The notes beneath the pieces were generated by a model, which was given only the letters and a program-made list of their open reading frames with translations, did no database searches and had not been told where the DNA came from. Below, piece by piece: positions 26,336-34,160 of a stretch of DNA of 64,000 nt. This DNA comes from PALSA-612 sp963846915 (lineage in GTDB: Bacteria; Actinomycetota; Thermoleophilia; Gaiellales; Gaiellaceae). The first letter of the stretch is position 1, and each line of letters opens with the position of its first letter. The translations under genes and the position numbers were made by a program. The DNA lies in contig CAWJXV010000009.1 of NCBI GenBank assembly GCA_963846915.1, forward strand, positions 930,001 through 994,000, given 5' to 3'.

Positions 26336-27547
26336 TCAGAGAGTGCCCAGCTTCTTCGCCGTGTAGAGCTGGACGAACTTCGGCTTCGAGTTCTGCACCT
26401 CCATGACCCGGTAGGCGCGGCCGAAGACGCTGTGCAGCTTCGGCGAGAAGCTGATCTTGCCCGAGATCGTGGGCAGGTCCTTGAACCGTTCTGCATGATC
26501 GCGGCGAGCACGCTGCCCTTCGTCGAGCCCTTGCGCCTGCTTGATCGCCGCCGCGACGCCGTCCACCGCGGCTGCGCCTGTGACGAACCCGCCGGTCGCA
26601 GGCGGCTGGTGGATCCGTCGTCATCTGGCCGATCAGCCGCTTGACCGCAGGCGCTCGGGTCGTCGCCGAACACGGAGGCGTACGTCAGGTACCAGTAGTT
26701 CGAGACCGTCGGGCTCTTCGGGTACCAGAAGGTCCCGTCGCCGGCCCACGAGTTCATGATCGGCGTGTTGTTGTTCAGGCTGCGGATGCCTGCGACGAAC
26801 GCCGGCCAGTCCGGCGGGAACCCGTCGCAGATCGCGATCATCGCAGCCTTGTGCGCGTTCACGCGGCTGACCACGCCCTGAACCTGGTTCTGGAAGGACG
26901 TGTAGCTCTCCGTGTCGACGATCTTCCCGCCGAGCTGCTTGTAGCGCGAGGTGAACGCCTGGATGATGTTCTTGAAGTAGACGAGCAGGTTGTTGGTGAC
27001 GGTGATCGCCGTCTTCCAGTGCTTGACGTTGTAGGCGTACTCGGCCATGGCCGCACCCTCGTCCTGGGCCACGTTGCCGTAGCTGAACGCGAGCTTGCCG
27101 AGCCGCGCCGAAGCGCTTCGGGCCCATCTGGTCGGTTCCGATGCAGGGCGCGATCGTGAGCAGCCCCTTGCTCAGGAACTCCTGGATCGCCGCCGTCGCG
27201 AAGTCGACGTCGCACGTCACCATGCCGACCACGGCGCCCTTCGAGACGACGTTGTCGACACAGGACTTGGAGACGTCGGGCTTCGAGTTCTGCGTGTCGC
27301 AGCTGATGACCTCGAGCTTCGCCCCGTTCACGCCGCCGAGGCCGTTGATCTTCTTCGCCTCGAGGCGCGCCGCCGTCAGCGCCGGGTTGTCGAACGGCGC
27401 CATCTGGCCGCTCAGGTCGGCCGCGAAGCCGATGACGATCGGCTTCTTCGCGGACTTCGCTCCGGACGCGGTCGTCACCCCCACGGCCGCAACAGTGACG
27501 GCCGTGACCAGAACGGCCGCGAGCCCCCACATCTTCATTCCTCTCAT
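26336..27547 (-). pseudogene. livK: Liv-type amino acid-binding protein LivK (cluster 1), at least five frameshifts
   Basis: The ATG at 27547 with AAAGGGAGGG upstream opens a signal peptide (MWGLAAVLVTAVTVAAVGVTTASG). IVIGFAADLSGQMAPFDNP and VISCDTQNSKPDVSKSCVDNVV follow. The frame breaks near 27107 and continues as AEYAYNVKHWKTAITVTNN through GVVSRVNAHKAAMIAICDG. Further breaks occur near 26640, 26600, 26510 and 26480 (AVKRLIGQMTTDPPA, TGGFVTGAAAVDGVAAAI, GSVLAAIMQ, ERFKDLPTISGKISFSP), ending KFVQLYTAKKLGTL. Stitching gives about 400 residues of intact type I periplasmic-binding protein, so errors rather than decay are probable. Listed as broken because no single frame encodes it. Confidence 0.8.
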
Positions 27548-28422
27548 GCTGCCCTCCCTTTCGTGCTGCTTGACGTTTCTTCCAACTCCGTGAATCGTGC
27601 CCGCCCGCGCGCCGCCAGCTCCCGAGGTGGGAGCCGCCAGAGCGAGTCCTCGAACGCGTGCCCGAACGTCCCGTCGTCCGAGAACACCTCGAGGTCGTAG
27701 CAACCTGCCCAGCCTGTGGCCTCGACGGCGTCGAGCACGGACGCGAGGTCGATCACGCCGTCCCCCGGCAGGACTCGATCGCACCAGCTCCGCGTCGGCC
27801 GGCGCCAGTCGTTGACCTGCACCGCGACGAAGCGGTCGCCGAAGCGTGGGATCTCGTGTGCGAGCGCCGGCGTGTCCCACAGGTGCCAGGTGTCGAAGAC
27901 GAGCCCGACGTCAGCGCCTGCCTCCTCGACGAGCGCCGCGGCTTCGCCGAGGGTGGTCACGAGCGTCCAGTCCTCCTGCTCGTAGCTCGACATCGGCTCG
28001 AGCCCGACCGGGATGCCGAGCCGGGCCGACTCGCCGGCGAGCACGCGCAGCCCCTCGGCGACGGTCGCACGGGCCTCCGCCTCGTCGAGCTCGCCGGCCG
28101 GGCCGCTCGGGCAGACGAACGCGCTCGGCTCGAACGGCGCCAGCCGGCGCATGCCCGCGACGATCGCCTCGACGCGCACCTCGGGCCGCTCCGGCCCGGG
28201 GAACTTCGGCAGCGGCAGGATCGACGGCACCGCCGGGACGGCCGTGCTCGCCTCCAGCCCGCTCTCCCGGAAGGCCTCGAGCTGCTCGGCCTCGCGGCCC
28301 TCGACGAGCTTCAGCTCGCAGATCGAGATGCCGTCCGCCCCGGCCGCGGCGTACGCGGCCAGGTCCTCCTCGAAGCTCGCCGGGAGCGTCGAGAACTCGC
28401 AGATCGCGAACCTACGGCTCAT
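27544..28422 (-). CDS. Sugar phosphate isomerase/epimerase-like TIM-barrel protein
   Basis: 292 residues from the ATG at 28422 (AGGAAG 11 nt upstream). AYAAAGADGISICELKL opens an AP-endonuclease-2-type barrel. GLEPMSSYEQEDWTLVTTLGEAAALVEEAGADVGLVFDTWHLWDTP and FVAVQVNDWRRPTRSWCDRVLPGDGVIDLASVLDAVEATGWAGCYDLEVFSDD supply the Glu, Asp, His and Glu metal-ligand blocks of xylose isomerase-like/hydroxypyruvate isomerase proteins. It overlaps the binding-protein gene by 4 bp, so is transcribed with the Liv operon and may act on the imported compound. Substrate unknown. Confidence 0.78.
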   Translation of the reverse strand: MSRRFAICEFSTLPASFEEDLAAYAAAGADGISICELKLVEGREAEQLEAFRESGLEASTAVPAVPSILPLPKFPGPERPEVRVEAIVAGMRRLAPFEPSAFVCPSGPAGELDEAEARATVAEGLRVLAGESARLGIPVGLEPMSSYEQEDWTLVTTLGEAAALVEEAGADVGLVFDTWHLWDTPALAHEIPRFGDRFVAVQVNDWRRPTRSWCDRVLPGDGVIDLASVLDAVEATGWAGCYDLEVFSDDGTFGHAFEDSLWRLPPRELAARGRARFTELEETSSSTKGRAA

Positions 28423-28508
28423 TTCTGGGTGACGCTTCCTCGACCGGGTGCGATGGGCGAGTGTGAGGCAAGGACGCAAGGAGCGCTCGTACTCGCAAGG
28501 TACGGGGG

Positions 28509-28534
28509 CTGGGACGCGGCGTCGCGCCGCCCAG
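28509..28534. terminator. GC-rich hairpin after the LLM gene
   Basis: GCGGCG-TCG-CGCCGC (28516-28530) is flanked by CTGGG and CCAG, which extend the stem with a small bulge. It lies in the 156-bp gap between an LLM gene and the isomerase gene, both on the minus strand. No T-tract is present. A terminator role is plausible but weakly supported; nothing else is seen in this gap. Confidence 0.3.
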
Positions 28535-28577
28535 CGCGGCTCGACGGGACAAGGCTTCGCCCAGAAAGGAGCCTGAA

Positions 28578-29660
28578 TCACGCAACCGCGGCGCCCTCGC
28601 GGTCGGCCGACTTGAAGTGCGGCATGACGAGGTCGGCGAAGAGCTCCTGCGCCTTGATCGCCTGCCAGTGCGCGAACCCGCCGGGGTTGACCGTGATCGA
28701 CACCTCGGTCAGTCCCTCGCAGACGTCGCGGACCGCCTCGATCCGCTCGATCACGTCGTCGGGGGTGCCGACCCAGACGATGTCGCCGTCGATCATCTCG
28801 TCGTAAGGCGTCGCGGCGAGCTGCTGCATGATCCCGGAGATGTAGAAGCCGTACCCCGAGGCGTTCATGTCGTCGTCCGGCGGCAGGCGGTCGTCGCCCG
28901 TCAGCGGCGACGCGTTCCCCTCGAGGAACTGCCGCATCCCGCGCTCTGCCTCGCGCCGTGCCGTGTCGCGGTCCTCGTCGATGTAGCAGGCGTGGATCCA
29001 GACGATGTCCGGCTCGGTGCCGTGCTCGGCGCACTTGGCGCGGTAGAGGTCGAGCTGGTCCTTGAGCGCGGCGTAGGGCAGCAGCGGCGGCACGACCACG
29101 GCCCAGCCGTGCTGCGCGGCGAGCTCGTAGGTCCGGTCGCTCGTGCCACCGAGGAACACGCGGAACTTGCCTTCCGGCCGCGGCCAGACGTGGGCGTCGT
29201 CGATCGTGTAGTACGTGCCGTCGTAGGAGAAGCGCTCGTTTTCCAGCGCCTCGAACAGGATCTCGAGCGACTCCTCGTAGCGGTCGCGCGACTCGAGGAT
29301 CGGCACGCCGGCCTTGGCCGGGATCCAGCCGTGGCCGCGCAGTGCGCCGAACTCGTAACGGCCCTCGAAGAGGACGCTAGCCATGGCGATCTGCGATGCC
29401 AGGATCGTCGGGTTGTGGTACGGGAGGACGTGGCCGAGCGTCCGGAACTTGATGTTCTTCGTGCGCGCGGCGCACTCGCCCCAGAGCGCGAACGGGTTCG
29501 CGGAGATCGAGAACTTCGGGAAGAAGAAGTGCTCGATGATGCCGTACGCGTCGTACCCGAGCCGGTCGGCGTGCACGACCTGCTCGATCACCTCGTCATA
29601 CGCGCGCTTCTGGGACCTTCCGCCCCAGTACTGGATCTCCGAGTAGATCGAGAACCTCAT
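28578..29660 (-). CDS. LLM-class flavin monooxygenase (luciferase-like)
   Basis: 360 residues with RFSIYSEIQYWGG, ADRLGYDAYGIIEHFFFPKFSI, LGHVLPYHNPTILASQIAMASVLFEGRYEFGALRGHG and VFLGGTSDRTYELAAQHGWAVVVPP, a bacterial-luciferase-like barrel. A strong AAGGAGG site lies 6-12 nt before the ATG. The promoter at 29689-29717 (TTGACA, 17 nt, CAGAGT) overlaps a 16-bp motif shared with the GntR gene's promoter. The flavin reductase at 31511 would be a natural FMNH2 supplier, suggesting a two-component monooxygenase rather than an F420 enzyme. Confidence 0.8.
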   Translation of the reverse strand: MRFSIYSEIQYWGGRSQKRAYDEVIEQVVHADRLGYDAYGIIEHFFFPKFSISANPFALWGECAARTKNIKFRTLGHVLPYHNPTILASQIAMASVLFEGRYEFGALRGHGWIPAKAGVPILESRDRYEESLEILFEALENERFSYDGTYYTIDDAHVWPRPEGKFRVFLGGTSDRTYELAAQHGWAVVVPPLLPYAALKDQLDLYRAKCAEHGTEPDIVWIHACYIDEDRDTARREAERGMRQFLEGNASPLTGDDRLPPDDDMNASGYGFYISGIMQQLAATPYDEMIDGDIVWVGTPDDVIERIEAVRDVCEGLTEVSITVNPGGFAHWQAIKAQELFADLVMPHFKSADREGAAVA

Positions 29661-29702
29661 CCTTGCCTCCTTCCCCTTCCGTCAGCCGACTCTGACCGGA
29701 TT

Positions 29703-29718
29703 TTGATCAAGTGTCAAA
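29703..29718. promoter_or_regulatory. Shared 16-bp motif, copy 1 (probable GntR operator/-35 region)
   Basis: TTGATCAAGTGTCAAA is identical to the sequence at 32817-32832. Its reverse strand contains TTGACA (29717-29712), followed after 17 nt by CAGAGT (29694-29689), giving a promoter for the LLM gene. The motif contains TTGA-N7-TCAA symmetry, consistent with a dimeric repressor. Confidence 0.6.
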
Positions 29719-31450
29719 GCGGTGCCGTCTTTCGCCCGAGACGGCGCCCGAGCCGGGATCCCGCCCGCTTGAGCGTGTTCTCGCGCAGCAGCTCGTGGGC
29801 CACGATCGTGCCCGACCCCGCGCCGAGCCCGGGCCCCGGATGCGTGCTGGCGCCGATGTGGTAGAGACCGTCGACCGGCGTGCGATGTCCGGGCAGCGAC
29901 GGCCGCGGCCGCCAGACCAGGTTCTGGTCGAGCGCGCACGAGCCCGAGTAGATGTCGCCGCCGACGAGGTTCACGTTCTCGCGCTCGAGGTCGGCCGGCG
30001 AAAGGACGACGCGCTTCAGGAGCGCCGACTCGAGATTCGGCACGTGACGGGCGATCCGGGCCTGGATCCGGTCCGCGTAGCGCTCGCGGAGCTCCTCCGT
30101 CCAGGTGCCGTCGCCGACGTCGATCTCGCCCGCGGCGTCGCCCTTCGGCCGCCGCGGCAGCTCCTGGAGCTGGATCCAGAGGATCGACTTTCCCTCGGGC
30201 GCCCGCGAGGGGTCGACCGCGAGCGGCTGGCCGAGGACGATCGTCGCCTCGGCGGGGAGCAGTCCGCGCTCGGCCTCGTTGACGGCGCGCGAGACCCCGT
30301 CGAGCCCGGGCGTCAGGTGCAGGATCGCCGTGCGCGCGAGCCGCTCGTCGCCGTCGAAGCGGGGCGGCTCGTCGAGAGCGAAGTGGATCTGCATCTCGGC
30401 GCGGCCGTAGCGGAAACGGCGTCCGGCCTCGACCGCTGCGGCCGGCACGTCCGCGGCGTCGAGCAGGCGGCCGTAGAGCTGCGTCGGGGTCGCGTTGGCG
30501 ACGACGCAGCTCGCGGAGATCGGGGTGCCGCCTGCGACGCGAACGCCGGTCACGTGCCCGTTCTCGACCAGGATCCGCTCGACGTCGTGCCCCGTCTCGA
30601 GTGCGCCGCCGGCCGAGCGGACGATCCCGGCCAGCGCGTCGACCAGCTTCGCGCCGCCGCTCTTCGGCACCGGCATGCCGCCGAGCTCGATCGCGACCGC
30701 GATCACCTGGGTCATGAACCCCGAGACGGCCGCGTCCGGTCCGAGGCCCGTGTGCAGCACCCAGGGCGCGAAGAGGGCGTGCGTCCGCGGCGACGCGAAC
30801 GTGTCCGTGAGCCAGTCGCGCGCCGTGACGAGCACGTTGCCGGTGAACTCGACGAGCCCGCGCCGTCCGAGCCGCCGGTAGGCCTTGAGCCCGAGCCCGG
30901 AGCCTGCCCGCGACCAGAGCTCGGTCGTCAGGACGCCGAACGAGAGGTCGGCATTCGGCATGAAGCCCTGCACCGCCCGGCTCCACGCCTCTCCGTCGCC
31001 GGGCGCGAGGCGCTCGAGCTCCTCGACGTTCCGCTCGTGCGACGTGGTCAGGAACGAGGCCTCGCCGTCCGGGCCGAGCCAGCCCGTCGGCAGCTCGGTG
31101 TTGAGGTACTCGAGCCCGAGCCCGTGCAGCTCGTCGGCGAGCTCCGCGTACGCGGCCGAGCCGACGAACAGCGGGTGCCAAGACGCCATCACCTCGTGGA
31201 CGAAGCCCGGCTCGGTGATCTCCGCCGTCCAGATCGCCCCGCCGAGGCGGTCGGCGCGCTCGAGCACGAGCACGCGCTTCCCGCCGCGTGCCAGCAGCGC
31301 CGCCCCTGCCAGCGAGTTGATCCCGCTGCCGATGAAGACCACGTCGTACGCACGTCCCTCGCCGGCGGTGGCTCCCGGCCGGCGAAGCCGGCCCCCGCCG
31401 TCGCCTGACGCCGCTGACGGCCCTGTCGTCTCCGGGTCCGTATTACCCAT
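29714..31450 (-). CDS. FAD-dependent phytoene desaturase/PYROXD2-like oxidoreductase
   Basis: 578 residues. The FAD motif DVVFIGSGINSLAGAALLARGGKRVLVLE begins near residue 36, followed by ADRLGGAIWTAEITEPGFVHEVMASWHPLF. The C-terminal block is PVDGLYHIGASTHPGPGLGAGSGTIVAHELL, the FAD-closing motif of phytoene desaturase-type NAD(P)/FAD-dependent oxidoreductases. No carotenoid genes are nearby, so a carotene role is not supported; it more likely oxidises a catabolic intermediate. The first 35 residues are low-complexity and cross a GGCCGGC hairpin, so translation may begin later. Its 3' end touches the operator-like motif at 29703. Confidence 0.78.
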   Translation of the reverse strand: MGNTDPETTGPSAASGDGGGRLRRPGATAGEGRAYDVVFIGSGINSLAGAALLARGGKRVLVLERADRLGGAIWTAEITEPGFVHEVMASWHPLFVGSAAYAELADELHGLGLEYLNTELPTGWLGPDGEASFLTTSHERNVEELERLAPGDGEAWSRAVQGFMPNADLSFGVLTTELWSRAGSGLGLKAYRRLGRRGLVEFTGNVLVTARDWLTDTFASPRTHALFAPWVLHTGLGPDAAVSGFMTQVIAVAIELGGMPVPKSGGAKLVDALAGIVRSAGGALETGHDVERILVENGHVTGVRVAGGTPISASCVVANATPTQLYGRLLDAADVPAAAVEAGRRFRYGRAEMQIHFALDEPPRFDGDERLARTAILHLTPGLDGVSRAVNEAERGLLPAEATIVLGQPLAVDPSRAPEGKSILWIQLQELPRRPKGDAAGEIDVGDGTWTEELRERYADRIQARIARHVPNLESALLKRVVLSPADLERENVNLVGGDIYSGSCALDQNLVWRPRPSLPGHRTPVDGLYHIGASTHPGPGLGAGSGTIVAHELLRENTLKRAGSRLGRRLGRKTAPL

Positions 31451-31510
31451 ACTGTCCCCTCCGGGCCCGCACCGCCAGCGGCGTCCGAGGAACGTGCGAG
31501 AAGCGCTCGC

Positions 31511-32110
31511 TCATTCGATCGCCTCGCCGAGCGTGTGGAACGTGCGATTGAAGTAGAGAAGCGGCCCCGGCTCCTCCAGCTCGTCCACCGGGACGCTGAC
31601 GGCGTGCTCGACGTCGCCGATCACGAGCACGTGGTCGGAGACGCGGAACGTGCGGTGGACAGCGCAGTCGAGGTGCGCGAGTGCGCCGGCGATCATCGTC
31701 ACTCGTCCGTCGCGGCTCTCGGAGAAGGCGTCCACCTCCTTCGGGCCGCCGGGCACGGCGCCGAGCTCGGCCAGCGGCCGCTGCTCGGCGCGGAGGATCG
31801 AAAGGCCGAAACGGCGGGTCTCCAGCACCGCCGAAAGGCAGCTCGCCGTCTGCGCGAGCGAGATCAGCACGCGCGGAGGGCTTGCCGAGATCGAGCAACA
31901 GGCGCTGATCGTGAGCCCGTAGAGCTGCTCGTCCCGGCGCGCGGTGACCATGACGACTCCGGCCGCCAGCACGCGCATTGCGGCCTTGAATGCCTCGGCG
32001 TCGACCGCGGGCGGTGCCTCGGGGACGGCAGCGAACGCGCTGTCGACCTCGATCTCCCCGCGCCGCAGGATGCGGGAAAGGTCAGCCGAGATGTCGCCGA
32101 AGTCACTCAT
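31511..32110 (-). CDS. Flavin reductase domain protein (FMN reductase component)
   Basis: 199 residues. AFKAAMRVLAAGVVMVTARRDEQLYGLTISACCSISASPPRVLISLAQTASCLSAV is the NADH:flavin oxidoreductase (HpaC/RutF-like) fold with its flavin-binding stretch. VTMIAGALAHLDCAVHRTFRVSDHVLVIGDVEHA and PLLYFNRTFHTLG complete the domain. The ATG overlaps the GntR stop (ATGA). It supplies reduced flavin to a partner oxygenase, most probably the LLM enzyme at 28578; this partnership is inferred from the shared motif and proximity. Confidence 0.83.
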   Translation of the reverse strand: MSDFGDISADLSRILRRGEIEVDSAFAAVPEAPPAVDAEAFKAAMRVLAAGVVMVTARRDEQLYGLTISACCSISASPPRVLISLAQTASCLSAVLETRRFGLSILRAEQRPLAELGAVPGGPKEVDAFSESRDGRVTMIAGALAHLDCAVHRTFRVSDHVLVIGDVEHAVSVPVDELEEPGPLLYFNRTFHTLGEAIE

Positions 32111-32796
32111 GTCGCGAACAGGTCGGCAGCGCCCATCTCGTGCGCCACCAGGTTCGCGGTCGCCGACAGGTGCCGCGTCAGCTCGGCGGCGGCGCGATCG
32201 GGCTGGCGGCGGATGCACGCGTCGAGGATCCGCTCGTGCTCCCGCTCGACCGCGCGGATGCCGCTGCTCTGGAGTGAGATCGCGCGGTAGCGCTCGCAGT
32301 TCTCCCACGCGGGGCGGATCAGCCGGAGGAGCCACTCGGATCCGGCTGCCGCGTAGAGCGTGAAGTGGAAGGCGGTGTGGACGGTGCGCGCCTGAAGGAG
32401 TTCGCCGCGTTCTCGCGCCAGGCCGTACTCGGTCAGGTGCCGCCGCGCCGTCTCCGCGTCACGATCGGTGAAGCGGGCGGCCGCCTTGCAGACTGCGAGC
32501 GGCTCGAGCACGAGTCGCACCTCGTAGGTGTCGCGCAGGTCGTCCAGGGCCAGCTCGCTGACGCGCGCCCCGCGGTGCGGGACGTGGACGGCGAGGCCGA
32601 GGCTCTCCAGCCGCCGCACCGCCTCGCGAACCGGCGAGATGCTCATGCCGAGCCGCTCCGCGAGCTCCTCCAGCCGGAGCGGCGCGCCCGGCGGCAGCTC
32701 GCCGGACAGGATCGAGTCCCGCAGCTCCGCGAGCGCAGCCTCGGCCATCGTCGGGTGCCGCGGGCGTTCCAGGAGAGGCCGCGTCTGCAGCGTCAC
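32107..32796 (-). CDS. GntR-family regulator with FCD domain
   Basis: 229 residues. The N-terminal winged helix (AELRDSILSGELPPGAPLRLEELAERLGMSISPVREAVRRLESLGLA, residues 17-63) is followed by an all-helical FCD domain (VRLVLEPLAVCKAAARF, HTAFHFTLYAAAG, REHERILDACIRRQPDRAAAELTRHL) with histidines that in known members bind a metal/ligand. The GTG start has a TTGACA-17-GACGAT promoter ending 6 nt before it, so it is probably leaderless. The 16-bp motif over its -35 box recurs before the LLM gene, suggesting autoregulation and control of the flavin monooxygenase cluster. Confidence 0.87.
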   Translation of the reverse strand: MTLQTRPLLERPRHPTMAEAALAELRDSILSGELPPGAPLRLEELAERLGMSISPVREAVRRLESLGLAVHVPHRGARVSELALDDLRDTYEVRLVLEPLAVCKAAARFTDRDAETARRHLTEYGLARERGELLQARTVHTAFHFTLYAAAGSEWLLRLIRPAWENCERYRAISLQSSGIRAVEREHERILDACIRRQPDRAAAELTRHLSATANLVAHEMGAADLFAT

Positions 32797-32802
32797 GAGC
32801 CG

Positions 32803-32832
32803 ATCGTCTCGCGCAGTTGATCAAGTGTCAAA
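32803..32832 (-). promoter_or_regulatory. GntR gene promoter with overlapping 16-bp motif, copy 2
   Basis: On the minus strand, TTGACA (32831-32826), a 17-nt spacer and GACGAT (32808-32803) lie 6 nt before the GTG at 32796. The motif TTGATCAAGTGTCAAA (32817-32832, plus-strand reading) covers the -35 box and is identical to that at 29703-29718. The rest of the 172-bp gap to 32968 shows no gene. Confidence 0.6.
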
Positions 32833-32967
32833 TCGGGGATGCGCGGCCGCGCCTGTGGAGGAGATGTCACAGGATCGGCACGAAGGCGGGTCACATGCGT
32901 GGCGATTTCCGAGCTACGCTCAAACCGGGGGATCAGGGCCGCAGGCCCCGGGGGAAAGCAAACAGGG

Positions 32968-34140
32968 TCAATCTGCCGCGGCGACCAGCGTCCTGAACTC
33001 GTCGTCCGTGACGAGGCCGCGCTTCTCCGTGCCGAGCCTCTTGACCGCTTCGAGGAGCGCCGGGCGTCGCTCCTCGGGTACGGCGAGGCCGAGCTCCTCC
33101 GCCTTGATCCGGATCGAGTCGATGCCGCTCTTCTTGCCGAGCACGATCCGCCGCTCAGCGCCGACGAGCGTGGACGAGAACGGCTCGATCGACGGCGGGT
33201 CGTGGAACTGGGCGGCCACGGCGCCGCTCTCGCGCACGAACAGGTTCTCGCCGACGACCGACTTCCACGGCTCGAGCTCGTACCCGGCCAGTGAACGGAC
33301 GAGCACCGACACCTCGCGGATTTGTGCGAGGTCGATGGTCGTCTCCGCCCCGTAGAGCGCCGTCAGCGCCATCGCGACCTCGCCGATCGAGGCGTTGCCG
33401 GCGCGCTCGCCCATGCCGTTGATCGTCCCCTGGATCCACTCGGCGCCGGCCCGGAAGGCGGCGATCGCAGCTGCCGTCGCGAGCCCGAAGTCGTTGTGCC
33501 CGTGCCAGTGGATCGGGACGCCGTCGCCGACCCACTCGCGCATGCGCGACACGAGGAAGGCTGCCGTCTCGGGAGCTGCGATCCCGAGCGTGTCGACGAC
33601 GACGACCTCGCGCGCACCGGCCTCCACGGCCGAGCGATACGCCTGCGCGAGGAAGCCGAGGTCGGCGCGGCTGCCGTCGACGCCGAAGAACGCGACCAGG
33701 ATCCCCTTCCCGGCCGCGTACGAGACGGCGTCGGTGATCCGGCCGAGCATCTTCTCGCGGGAGACGCCGAGCGCATCGAGCTTGAGGTCGGAGAGCGGCG
33801 ACTCGATCACCGTTGCGCGCAGCCCGAGCTCCACGATCGCGTCGACGTCCGCCTGGACGGCGCGCGAGAATCCCCACACCTCGGCACCCAGGCCGGCGTC
33901 GCGGATCAACTCGACCGCGCGCCAGTCGTCCTCGGAGACCCGTGGGAACCCGGCCTCGATCCGCTCGACGCCGAGCTCGTCCAGCGCCTGGGCGATGACG
34001 AGCTTCTGCTCGGGCGGCAGGACGACGCCGACGGTCTGCTCGCCGTCGCGCAGCGTCGTGTCGTAGAACCGCACGCGGCCGGGCGCCGCCGCGCCGTCGA
34101 GTGCGCGCTCGTTCAGCTGCCCGGTCCAGATCCCGTCCAC
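32968..34140 (-). CDS. HMGL-like acyl transferase (homocitrate/2-isopropylmalate synthase type)
   Basis: 390 residues. The N-terminal metal site RFYDTTLRDGEQTVGVVLPPEQK, then ALDELGVERIEAGFPRVSEDD, and the HWHGHNDFGLATAAAIAAFRAGAEWIQGTINGMGERAGNAS block give the alpha-isopropylmalate/homocitrate synthase TIM barrel with HxH ligands. The C-terminal subdomain (PWKSVVGENLFVRESG, KKSGIDSIR) is of NifV-like length, without the long LeuA allosteric domain. It condenses acetyl-CoA with a 2-oxo acid; the exact acid is unknown. The GTG start at 34140 follows a GATAAT box by 7 nt. It is divergent from the M20 gene. Confidence 0.8.
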   Translation of the reverse strand: MDGIWTGQLNERALDGAAAPGRVRFYDTTLRDGEQTVGVVLPPEQKLVIAQALDELGVERIEAGFPRVSEDDWRAVELIRDAGLGAEVWGFSRAVQADVDAIVELGLRATVIESPLSDLKLDALGVSREKMLGRITDAVSYAAGKGILVAFFGVDGSRADLGFLAQAYRSAVEAGAREVVVVDTLGIAAPETAAFLVSRMREWVGDGVPIHWHGHNDFGLATAAAIAAFRAGAEWIQGTINGMGERAGNASIGEVAMALTALYGAETTIDLAQIREVSVLVRSLAGYELEPWKSVVGENLFVRESGAVAAQFHDPPSIEPFSSTLVGAERRIVLGKKSGIDSIRIKAEELGLAVPEERRPALLEAVKRLGTEKRGLVTDDEFRTLVAAAD

Positions 34141-34147
34141 GCGTGGG

Positions 34148-34153
34148 ATTATC
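34148..34153 (-). promoter_or_regulatory. -10 box between divergent HMGL and M20 genes
   Basis: GATAAT on the minus strand ends 7 nt before the GTG at 34140, a leaderless arrangement. The overlapping plus-strand TTATCT ends 6 nt before the GTG at 34161 and may serve the opposite gene; that match is weaker. Only 20 bp separate the two start codons. Confidence 0.45.
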
Positions 34154-34160
34154 TCCTCCC

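Noticed and set aside
29714..31450. Carotenoid phytoene desaturase
   Set aside because: The fold matches, but there are no crtB/crtE-like genes nearby and the PYROXD2-like pattern is common in catabolic clusters.
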